From contig JAGAKH010000079.1 of NCBI GenBank assembly GCA_017625725.1, positions 1 to 46,171 of the forward strand: 46,171 nucleotides of DNA. The letters run 5' to 3'. The stretch comes from Bacteroidales bacterium. GTDB taxonomy: Bacteria; Bacteroidota; Bacteroidia; Bacteroidales; UBA932. The position numbers were made by a program, and so were the translations under genes. A model generated the notes under the pieces. The model was not told where the DNA came from. It saw nothing but the letters and a program-made list of their open reading frames with translations, and did no database searches. Below are positions 26,028 through 35,300 of the stretch, one piece after another (the first letter of the stretch is position 1; each line of letters begins with the position of its first letter).

Positions 26028-28370
26028 ATGAATAGAATCGTTTTTGCTGCATTATGCAGCCTTGTAATGTTCTTCTCTTCCTGTTCCCATACCGTCAAGT
26101 GGGGCCAGGAAGAAAAGAATGGATATGTTTTGATAACCCAGAGAGGAGGTCCTGATCTGGGTTATTCGTCGGAATCAGGTATCAGTATCCTGACAGTTGA
26201 CGGCTATGCTTTCAAGGATCTGAACCGTAACGGCAGTCTTGATGTATACGAAGACTGGAGAAACAGCTTTGAAGACAGAGCTGCAGACCTCGCTTCACAA
26301 TTAAGTGTTGAAGAAATTGCCGGTCTTATGCTTTACAGCGGACATCAGGCTCTTCCTATGCCAGCATGGTGGGGCAGTTATGGCGGAAAATGGTTTGATG
26401 AAAGCGATGCGGAGCCATGGGATCTTACCGATGAGCAGAAGAAGTTCCTTTCGGAGGACAATCTTCGTCATGTGCTTCTTACCAGATATGACAGCACAGC
26501 GGTGGCGGTAAGATGGAATAACAACATGCAGGCCTTTGTAGAAGGTCTGGCCCATGGTATTCCTTGCAACAACTCATCTGACCCGAGACATAATGGTGCC
26601 GATTCCAATGCAGAATATAATGCGGGAGCCGGTGGAGACATCTCATTATGGCCAACATCCATGGGAATGGCTGCCACCTTCGACCCTGAACTGATGTTCG
26701 AATTCGGACTCATTGCAGCACAGGAGTATAGGGCACTCGGTCTTGCAACAGCACTCTCACCACAGGTGGATCTTGCAACAGAACCCAGATGGAACAGATT
26801 CCACGCAACCATGAGTGAGGACCCTGTCCTTGCAGCTGACATGGCAAGAGCTTATTGTGACGGTTTCCAGACTTCCTATGGAGATGATGTGCTTGAGAAG
26901 GGCGGACTTTTCGGTAAGCCGGCTCAGGGATGGGGACTTCAGAGTGTCAATGCAATGGTGAAGCATTGGCCGGGAGGAGGTCCTTGCGAGGGAGGCCGTG
27001 ATGCACATCTCGGTTTCGGAAAATTCGCCGTATATCCAGGTGAAAACTTCGAGATGCACAAGGTCCCATTCACTGAAGGTGCTTTCAAACTGAAGGAAGG
27101 TACGAAGATGGCTTCGGCTGTCATGCCATATTACACTATCTGTTTTGACCAGACCGGTGAGAATGTTGCGAACGGCTTCAATAGGGAAATCATCACTGAC
27201 ATGCTCAGAGAAGATGCCGGTTATGACGGAGTGGTATGTACGGATTGGGCTATTACCCAGACGTATGAACACACCAGCCTTCATTGGGGTAAGCCATGGG
27301 GAGTGGAGCATCTCAACGAGGCAGAACGCCATTATAAGGTAATCATGGCGGGTTGCGACCAGTTCGGTGGAAACAATGACAAGCTTCCTGTCCTTGAGGC
27401 TTATGAGATGGGTGTCAAGGAACATGGTGAGGAATGGATGAGAAACAGGATGGAGCAGTCAGCCCGCAGACTCCTTCTTAATATTTTCAGAGTAGGCCTG
27501 TTTGAGAATCCTTATCTTGATGAGGATGAGTCAGAATCAATTGTAGGTTGTCCTGCATTCATGGACAAGGGTTATGAAGCCCAGGTCAAGAGTGTCGTGA
27601 TGCTTAAGAACAAGGACGGAATACTTCCTTTGAAGGACTTCTCTGACCTGAAGGTCTTTGTCCCAGAGCAGTATCGACCTGCAATTGTGGATTTCTGGAA
27701 GACCACATATGATGAAGTCCACAATGATCCGATTGAAACGGCTTTGGTAGAAAAGTATTTCGGCAGCAGGGTATCCACTGCTGAGGAAGCTGACATTGCA
27801 ATAGTCTTCATTGATTCTCCGGACGGAGGCTTCGGATACAACAGGGAGGCTTATGACAAGGGAGAATTCCCATATGAACCGATCAGTCTTCAGTATTCTG
27901 ACTATACAGCCGAGTATGCCAGAGAGCATAGCATCGCCGGTGGCGACCCTTATGAAGACTTTACTGACAGAGGATATAAGGGACGTTCCACTACAACCCG
28001 CAATGTTACTGATATGATTGCTGTTCAGGAGGCTAAGAGAATAATGGGCGATAAGCCTGTGATTATCATCGCCACTCTGATCAATCCGTTTGTGATGAGT
28101 GAGATAGAACCGTATGCAGATGCTATATTCCTTACTTTCTATACTCAGAATCAGATCATCATGGAGTTCATGACCGGTAAGGCCGAGCCTTCTGGCTTGC
28201 TTCCGCTTCAGCTCCCTGCCGATATGAGGACTGTGGAAGAGCAGTTTGAAGATGTCCCTCTGGATATGCGTTGCTATGTCGATTCTGAGGGCAATACCTA
28301 TGATTTTGCGTTCGGACTGAACTGGTCCGGCGTTATAGATGATGAACGTGTAAAGAAATATAAGAAATAA
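26028..28370 (+). CDS. GH3-family lipoprotein glycosidase without C-terminal Fn3-like domain
   Basis: This is a retaining exo-glycosidase of family GH3 (beta-glucosidase, beta-xylosidase or related). The start at 26028 is preferred over an in-frame ATG at 25929, which lies inside susD2 and would place a non-signal extension before a clean lipoprotein signal peptide (lipobox FFSSC, Cys19). A short acidic loop (DLNRNGSLDVYEDWR) precedes the GH3 barrel, as in one GH3 subgroup. The barrel shows KHWPGGGPCEGGRDAH and the nucleophile D406 in VVCTDWAIT. The second domain begins near VVMLKNKDGILPL and is followed by an irregular C-terminal part without the Fn3-like module of the other GH3 in this operon. 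At 780 residues the length is ordinary. Substrate cannot be stated. Confidence 0.88.
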   Translation: MNRIVFAALCSLVMFFSSCSHTVKWGQEEKNGYVLITQRGGPDLGYSSESGISILTVDGYAFKDLNRNGSLDVYEDWRNSFEDRAADLASQLSVEEIAGLMLYSGHQALPMPAWWGSYGGKWFDESDAEPWDLTDEQKKFLSEDNLRHVLLTRYDSTAVAVRWNNNMQAFVEGLAHGIPCNNSSDPRHNGADSNAEYNAGAGGDISLWPTSMGMAATFDPELMFEFGLIAAQEYRALGLATALSPQVDLATEPRWNRFHATMSEDPVLAADMARAYCDGFQTSYGDDVLEKGGLFGKPAQGWGLQSVNAMVKHWPGGGPCEGGRDAHLGFGKFAVYPGENFEMHKVPFTEGAFKLKEGTKMASAVMPYYTICFDQTGENVANGFNREIITDMLREDAGYDGVVCTDWAITQTYEHTSLHWGKPWGVEHLNEAERHYKVIMAGCDQFGGNNDKLPVLEAYEMGVKEHGEEWMRNRMEQSARRLLLNIFRVGLFENPYLDEDESESIVGCPAFMDKGYEAQVKSVVMLKNKDGILPLKDFSDLKVFVPEQYRPAIVDFWKTTYDEVHNDPIETALVEKYFGSRVSTAEEADIAIVFIDSPDGGFGYNREAYDKGEFPYEPISLQYSDYTAEYAREHSIAGGDPYEDFTDRGYKGRSTTTRNVTDMIAVQEAKRIMGDKPVIIIATLINPFVMSEIEPYADAIFLTFYTQNQIIMEFMTGKAEPSGLLPLQLPADMRTVEEQFEDVPLDMRCYVDSEGNTYDFAFGLNWSGVIDDERVKKYKK

Positions 28371-28372
28371 AT

Positions 28373-30052
28373 ATGAAGCTTGAGAAACTTTTTGCGATTG
28401 GACTGATTGCTGTCCTTCTGGCATCTTGCTCTGGAAATCCTGTCGTTACATGTTACAGAGTGGATCCTTTAACGAAGGTCTTTCCTGAAAATACTGCATT
28501 CAGAAAAGCACCTGATACCCTGGACGCAGGTGGAAATACCCATGTGGAATTCCAATTTGCATTGCATAGTGGTGCTGCTGTCGAGGATTTTACGGTAGAA
28601 TGTGGTGATCTTATCGGCCCGGATGGTGAAAGGATACCTGCACCCCGCTGTGGAGTTGTCGGTTATGTGGGAGTGGGTGATGTGACCGATAATCCCGCTC
28701 ACGATGTCTTGAGAAGTCATACAGGAATGTATCCGGACCCTATCCTTGAGCAGGATACATATGATTTCGATCCGTTTGTCACTTTCTGCCCATGGATTAC
28801 TGTTTTTGTGCCTGAAGGAACCAAGGCAGGTGTCTATACTGCTGAAGTTACAATGAAAGGCCGTACCTCCGGCAGAAGATTCTCATATAAGGAACCGATC
28901 CACGTAAAAGTGTGGCCGGTTGATATGAGAACCCCTGATTTCAAGAATGTAAACTGGGCGTTTGATTTCGAACATTGCCTCAAGTTATGGAATGCCGGTC
29001 AGCCTGTGGAGAAATTTACTGAGGATCATAAAGAGTACCTCAGACAGCTTTACGGCATGATGGCTGAGTGTTATCAGAATGTTACAATGATTCCTATATG
29101 GAATGTTGTCGAAATGAATAAGATGGAGGATGGAAAGTGGGAGTTCGATTTCACAAGATTTGATGAGTATGTCAGATTGGCTGATGAGGCCGGAGTGCTC
29201 GACTACATTCAGATTGAGGAACTAGGTCATCGCCTGATACCTAACTGGACTGCTCCTATGGGCCTTTTTGTCCCTTACGAGAAAGATGGAAAGATGGAAA
29301 AGGAGAACTACTCTCCGGAGAATCCTTTGGTAAGGGACTTCCTGAGCAGTTTCATACCAGCCCTCAAGGCACATGTTGAGGAATTGGGATGGGGTGACAG
29401 GTGTTATATGAAGATCTGTGATGAGCCGGTGGATGAAAATGCAGAGAGCTATAAGAAGGCTGTTGCCCTTATCCGTGAGTACTGGCCTGATATGAAGGTA
29501 CTTGAAGCTCTTCAGACAACAAAGGTTACCGGTGCTGTAGACGCATGGTGCCCTCAGCTGAATTACTGGCATGAGCACTATGATTTCTATAAGTCAAGAC
29601 AGGAAGCAGGTGATGAGATGTGGTTCTACACATGTTGTTATCCTCGTGAACTCTATCCTAACAGGTTCATCGAACAGCCTCTTCTGAAGGGCAGGATGCT
29701 TTTCTGGATGGCACATAAATACAGAGCAGACGGTTATCTTCATTGGGGATTCAATTATTGGGTAGGTGATCCGTTCGAAGAGACATCGATGCCTGGCACA
29801 GGAACCCTTCTCCCAGGTGGAGACTCGTGGCTGATTTATCCTGGCTACAGGAAAATGCTGCGTTCTATCCGATTTGAACAGTATCGTGATGGAATAGAGG
29901 ACTACACCTTGCTTCAGATGTTGGCTGAAAAGGATCCTGCGGCAGCAGATGCATTTGCCAATACCCTCATTTCCAATTGGTGGGTATATGTTGGTAATAC
30001 AAACTTATACCGCCAGACCAGGAGGGATCTGCTGAAGGCCCTTTCAGAGTAA
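28373..30052 (+). CDS. GH123-like (DUF4091) lipoprotein without Ig domains
   Basis: This is a predicted lipoprotein of family GH123 (beta-N-acetylgalactosaminidase type). The lipobox LLASC ends at Cys19. A beta-sandwich N-terminal domain (about 30-185; THVEFQFALHSGA, then VYTAEVTMKG) leads to a TIM-barrel catalytic region with the adjacent acids D350-E351 in KICDEPVD. GYLHWGFNYWVGDPF and the RDGIEDYTLLQML signature follow near the C-terminus. With 559 residues and no Ig domains it has the simplest architecture of the four in this locus and so looks closest to the classical form. It starts 2 nt after the GH3 stop (translational coupling likely). Family confident; it may cleave a different HexNAc linkage from the others. 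Confidence 0.85.
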   Translation: MKLEKLFAIGLIAVLLASCSGNPVVTCYRVDPLTKVFPENTAFRKAPDTLDAGGNTHVEFQFALHSGAAVEDFTVECGDLIGPDGERIPAPRCGVVGYVGVGDVTDNPAHDVLRSHTGMYPDPILEQDTYDFDPFVTFCPWITVFVPEGTKAGVYTAEVTMKGRTSGRRFSYKEPIHVKVWPVDMRTPDFKNVNWAFDFEHCLKLWNAGQPVEKFTEDHKEYLRQLYGMMAECYQNVTMIPIWNVVEMNKMEDGKWEFDFTRFDEYVRLADEAGVLDYIQIEELGHRLIPNWTAPMGLFVPYEKDGKMEKENYSPENPLVRDFLSSFIPALKAHVEELGWGDRCYMKICDEPVDENAESYKKAVALIREYWPDMKVLEALQTTKVTGAVDAWCPQLNYWHEHYDFYKSRQEAGDEMWFYTCCYPRELYPNRFIEQPLLKGRMLFWMAHKYRADGYLHWGFNYWVGDPFEETSMPGTGTLLPGGDSWLIYPGYRKMLRSIRFEQYRDGIEDYTLLQMLAEKDPAAADAFANTLISNWWVYVGNTNLYRQTRRDLLKALSE

Positions 30053-30077
30053 GATTAAAATTGATAAAGACAAGGAT

Positions 30078-32384
30078 ATGAAATTTTCAAGACAGTTGAC
30101 ACTTGCCGCAGTGGTTGCATTGGCAGCGGTTTCATGTGGCACAGGAAGCGATACTCCTATCTATAAGGATGCTTCACAGCCTGTGGAAAAAAGAGTGGAA
30201 GATCTTCTCTCTAGAATGACATTGGAGGAAAAGGCCGGACAGATGAACCAGTTCGTAGGACTTGAGCATATCAGGGCAAATGAGGCACATCTCACCCCGG
30301 AGGAGCTCAGGACCAATACGGCACAGGCATACTATCCTGGTTTCCCTGCAGATACCATCGAGCAGTGGACCAAAGAGGGCCTCATCGGTTCATTCCTTCA
30401 TGTACTTACCATTGAAGAGGCTAATTATCTTCAGGAACTTGCAATGCAGAGCCGTCTGCAGATACCTATCATGTTCGGTATAGATGCCATACATGGTAAC
30501 TGTAACTGTCCTGATAATACGGCATATCCTACAAGCATAGGTCTTGCATCGTCATTCAACACTGAGCTTGCATATAAGATTGCACGTCAGACCGCAGCCG
30601 AAATGAGGGCAATGAATATGCATTGGACATTCAATCCTAATGTGGAGGTTGCGAGGGATGCACGTTGGGGACGTTGCGGTGAGACCTTCGGAGAGGACCC
30701 ATATCTTGTATCAAGGATGGGAGTAGAGTCGGTGAAGGGCTATCAGGGAGATATGGATTCAGATGACGTCCTTGCCTGTATCAAGCATTTCGTCGGCGGC
30801 AGCCAGCCGATAAACGGAACAAACGGATCTCCTACAGATCTTTCAGAAAGAACGATCAGAGAAGTTTTCTTCCCTTCTTTCAAGGCTGGTGTCGAGGCAG
30901 GAGCCTTGTCATTGATGACAGCTCACAATGAACTTAACGGAATCCCATGCCATTCAAATGAGTGGCTCATGACTGATGTCCTCAGAGGTGAGTGGGATTT
31001 CAAGGGGTTTGTTGTCAGTGACTGGATGGACATAGAGCATATCCACGACCTTCATGCAACAGCCGAGAATGTAAAGGAGGCCATATATCAGTCGATCATG
31101 GCGGGTATGGACCTTCACATGCATGGCGTGTACTGGAACGAAGCCGTATGTGAACTGGTAAGGGAAGGACGTATCCCTGAATCCAGGATAGACGAGTCGG
31201 TAAGAAGAATCCTTGACATCAAGTTCCGTCTCGGACTTTTCGAGCAGCCGTTTGCAGATCCTCAGACCACTATGGATGTACGTCTCTGCAAGGAACATCG
31301 GGAGACAGCTCTTGAGGCTGCCCGTCAGGGAATCGTTCTTTTAAAGAATGACGGAATTCTTCCTTTGGATGCTAAGAAATACAGAAAGGTGCTCGTCACC
31401 GGAATCAATGCTGATGACCATAATATCATGGGAGACTGGACTGCCGCTCAGAAGCCTGAAAACTGCGTGACCATCCTTGAAGGTCTCAGGATGATAGCTC
31501 CGGAAACGGAATTCGTGTTTGTCGATCAGGGCTGGAATCCTCAGGAAATGTCCCAGGCTAAGGTGGATGAGGCTGTAGCCAAGGCAGGAAGGTGTGACCT
31601 CAATATCGTAGTTGCCGGTGAGCATATGTTCAGAGGCAACTGGAGCAAGAAGACATGTGGAGAGGATACAGACCGTTCAGACCTCGATCTTGTCGGCCTT
31701 CAGCAGGAGATGATCGAGAGGATTCATGCAACGGGAGTCCCTACTGTTGTTGTCCTTGTTACCGGACGTCCGTTGAGCGTAGAATGGATTTCAAATAATG
31801 TTCCGGCTCTTATCAATGCATGGGAACCGGGAATGTATGGCGGTCAGGCTGTTGCGGAGATCCTTTATGGAAAGGTCAATCCTTCGGCTAAGCTTTCAAT
31901 GACCATGCCTCGTTCGGTAGGACAGACTCAGATGATCTACAATCATAAGCCATCTCAGTATTTCCACCCTTACGTCGTCAAGCCTAGCACACCTCTTTAT
32001 CCTTTCGGATTCGGTCTCAGCTATACTGAATATGAATATTCCGATCTGTCTCTTTCTTCTGAGGAAATGTCGGCAGACGGATCGCTGAAGGTGTCTGTCA
32101 AGGTTGCAAATACAGGAAAGACAGCAGGAACCGAGATTGTTCAGCTTTATCTGCGTGACAGATTCTCACAGGTGACACGTCCGGTGAAGGAACTCAAGGA
32201 TTTTGCAAGAGTGGAGCTTGCTCCTGGCGAAGAAAAGACAGTCGAGTTTACAATCACTCCTGACAAGCTCATGTTCCTTGACAAGAAGATGAAACCGATT
32301 GTCGAACCGGGCGAATTCATCGTCATGGTAGGTTCATCGTCAGCTGATAAAGATCTGCTAACTGCCTCTTTCTGGGTTAAATGA
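30078..32384 (+). CDS. GH3-family lipoprotein, BglX-like
   Basis: This is a retaining GH3 exo-glycosidase with the full three-domain layout. The lipobox AAVSC ends at Cys20. The barrel domain contains the conserved MTLEEKAGQMNQ start, RDARWGRCGETFGEDPYL, KHFVGG and the nucleophile D315 in VVSDWMDI. The second domain (GIVLLKNDGILPLD onward) and a C-terminal Fn3-like domain (VSVKVANTGKTAGTEIVQLY) complete the 768 residues. This resembles BglX-type beta-glucosidases. The stop codon overlaps the ATG of the next gene by 4 nt, so the two are translated together. A beta-glucosidase or beta-xylosidase activity is most likely, but GH3 specificity cannot be read from sequence. Confidence 0.9.
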   Translation: MKFSRQLTLAAVVALAAVSCGTGSDTPIYKDASQPVEKRVEDLLSRMTLEEKAGQMNQFVGLEHIRANEAHLTPEELRTNTAQAYYPGFPADTIEQWTKEGLIGSFLHVLTIEEANYLQELAMQSRLQIPIMFGIDAIHGNCNCPDNTAYPTSIGLASSFNTELAYKIARQTAAEMRAMNMHWTFNPNVEVARDARWGRCGETFGEDPYLVSRMGVESVKGYQGDMDSDDVLACIKHFVGGSQPINGTNGSPTDLSERTIREVFFPSFKAGVEAGALSLMTAHNELNGIPCHSNEWLMTDVLRGEWDFKGFVVSDWMDIEHIHDLHATAENVKEAIYQSIMAGMDLHMHGVYWNEAVCELVREGRIPESRIDESVRRILDIKFRLGLFEQPFADPQTTMDVRLCKEHRETALEAARQGIVLLKNDGILPLDAKKYRKVLVTGINADDHNIMGDWTAAQKPENCVTILEGLRMIAPETEFVFVDQGWNPQEMSQAKVDEAVAKAGRCDLNIVVAGEHMFRGNWSKKTCGEDTDRSDLDLVGLQQEMIERIHATGVPTVVVLVTGRPLSVEWISNNVPALINAWEPGMYGGQAVAEILYGKVNPSAKLSMTMPRSVGQTQMIYNHKPSQYFHPYVVKPSTPLYPFGFGLSYTEYEYSDLSLSSEEMSADGSLKVSVKVANTGKTAGTEIVQLYLRDRFSQVTRPVKELKDFARVELAPGEEKTVEFTITPDKLMFLDKKMKPIVEPGEFIVMVGSSSADKDLLTASFWVK

Positions 32385-35300
32385 TGATGATGATGGTTAC
32401 AATCAGAAAATATATCTTACTCCTGACTTCTCTGCTGCTGGGAATCTCGCTTTTCGCACAGACCGATGAAGTCAGGACTCAATACGGAAGGCTTACAGGA
32501 CAGGAAAAATTTCCTGTCCTCTCCTATATGGAGCTTGAGCCTCATGATCTTCCTGACGTTGAAGAATGGAAGGGCGTCGAAGGTGTTCAGGTTTCCTGGG
32601 GTGGAATAGACATGAGATATCCTAAGACATCCGTGCCGATGGCATCTGTCAAGGACAAGCTGACTTTGTCCGGATGGGGAGGGGAGAGGGTGTCCGCACA
32701 GGCTGTCGTATGGACCGGGATACCGGTGGAGGAGCTGAATTATGAGGTGACAGATCTGAAAGGACCGCGGAAGAACCTTATTTCATCTGACTTCATCAAG
32801 TCCGGTTATGTGCGATATGTCCTCGGAGACGGGTATTTCAGCAATGGTACAGGTTGCGGAGAGTGGGCAAAGGAACCTTCACGTGACTCCGTCCTTGTGG
32901 CTGACTGCATTGATCATCTGCTTGACACTATGAGTCTTAAGCCGATGCAGACCCAGGGCATCTGGTTTACATGTCAGATACCTTCAGGTGTAGAGCCTGG
33001 AGTTTATACCGGTGATGTGATAGTCAGAAGCGGCGACAAGGTCATCAGAAAACTGAAACTTAGCATACAGGCCCGTGAGGAAGTCCTTCCAGGACCAGAA
33101 GACTGGCACTTCCATCTTGACCTTTGGCAGAATCCTTATGCCGTTGCGAGATATTATCAGGTGGACCCGTGGTCAGACGAACACATGGAGGCCATGAGGC
33201 CTCTTATGACATTGCTGGCACAGGCTGGTCAGAAAGTCATAACAGCGACTCTTATCCACAAGCCATGGGGTGGTCAGACCGAGGATCATTTCGAAAGCAT
33301 GGTTACATGGATCAAAAAGGTTGACGGAACATGGGAGTACAAGTTCGATATTTTTGACAAATGGGTGGAATTCATGATGGATTGCGGAGTGACGGAGCAG
33401 ATCAACTGTTTCTCAATCGCTCCATGGAGCTCCTCTTTCCAGTATTATGACCAGGCTTCCAATTCCTTTAAATTTGTCAAGGCCGATGTCGGATCCCCGG
33501 AATATGAAGCTTTCTGGTCAGGCATGCTGGTGGAATTTGCCAGACATCTCAGGGAAAAAGGCTGGTTTGACATATGTGCTATCGCCATGGATGAACGTCC
33601 TGTGGAGGTAATGCTGGAAGTGATAAAGCTGATCAGAAGTGTGGAGCCGGACTTCAAGATCGCTCTTGCCGGTGGTTATCACCCGGAAATCGAGTCCGAA
33701 ATCTATGACTACTGTCTTGCATATTCTCTTGAATTTCCTGAAGATGTTCTGGAAAGACGACGTAAGGAAGGAAAGATAAGCACGTATTATACATGCTGTA
33801 CTGAGATAGAACCGAATCTGTTCACGATTTCGGATCCTCAGGACGGGCTTTTCCTTGGACTGGATATGGCCAGGAGAAAGTCCGACGGTTATCTCAGGTG
33901 GGCCTATAACAGCTGGCCTCTGGAGCCTTTGATGGATTCAAGATTCCGTGCGTTTACATCAGGTGATACCTTTATGGTTTATCCTGGAGGCAGAAGTTCT
34001 ATAAGAATGGAAAGACTTGTCCATGGTATCCAGGAGTATGAGAAGATACGTATCCTCGGTCAGGCCGGAACTCCCGATGTCAAGATAATTCCGGAACCTG
34101 CGGTAATGCAGGTCGGCAGTGAGGTCGTGAATGTCAGTGGAGCATCCTTTTTTGTCGGAGAGGATGTCGATGAACGCAGCTCTGCAGCGATTTGTGGTTT
34201 CATGTCACACCTTGGCCATGTCAGTGCCTCTTGTTGCAGCAGGACCATGAATGAATCGCAGGCCGTGTTTACATATGACATCAACAGGGATCTGAATGAC
34301 GAGGTCTATTTCATAAAGGTCAAGGGCACCCAGATAAAGGTTGAAGCCTCTTCATTCAATGGTTTCCTCTATGCCATCGAGACATTGAAGCAGCTCCTTC
34401 CGGTTGCGATATATGGTGATGAGGTCGACAGGAAGGCTTCATGGACGATACCTCATGTAATCATAGAGGATTACCCTAGATTCGGCTATCGCGGAATGCA
34501 CATGGATTCAGCAAGGCATTTCTGGTCTGTTGCCCAGGTCAAGAAATACCTTGACATCATGGCTGTCCATAAGATGAACACCTTTCATTGGCATCTTACG
34601 GACGATCAGGGATGGAGGATTGAAATAAAGAAATATCCCAAACTTACAGAAATCGGTTCAAACAGAAGCGGTACGGCTCTTGGCAAGGGCTGGTACGATG
34701 TGGAATATGACGGAATCCCATATGGAGGTTTCTATACCCAGGAAGATATACGTGAAGTTGTGGAATATGCGGCTTCGAAAGGTATAGCTGTCATACCCGA
34801 AATAGATCTGCCCGGTCATATGCTTGCTGCCATAGCATCCTACCCTCATCTTGGATGCACAGGCGGACAGTTCGATGTCTGGGGACGTTGGGGAGTGTCT
34901 CCTGAAGTGCTATGTGCCGGTCGAGAGACCACTTATGAGTTTCTTGAAAATGTCCTCCTTGAAATCATGGAACTCTTTCCTTCAAAATATATACATATAG
35001 GAGGGGATGAGTGCCCTAAGGTGAGGTGGAAGGAATGTCCTGCATGTCAGGCTAAGATGAAGGAACTTGGGCTTGAAGGTGAAAAGGCTGCTGAACTGCT
35101 TCAGGGATATGTCACGAAGAGAATCGAAAACTTTCTTGCCGGCCATGGCCGCAGCATCATCGGTTGGGACGAGATCCTTGCAGGAGATATTTCAAGTACG
35201 GCAACTATAATGTCCTGGAGGGGAGTCGACGGGGGCATTGCTGCAGCTAAGGCTGGCCATGATGCCATCATGACTCCTAACACCCATTGCTATCTGGATT

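Noticed and set aside
27537-28424. 295-codon minus-strand open frame
   Set aside because: It lies wholly antisense to the GH3 gene and the start of the GH123-like gene, both strongly supported; its composition is that of an antisense shadow.
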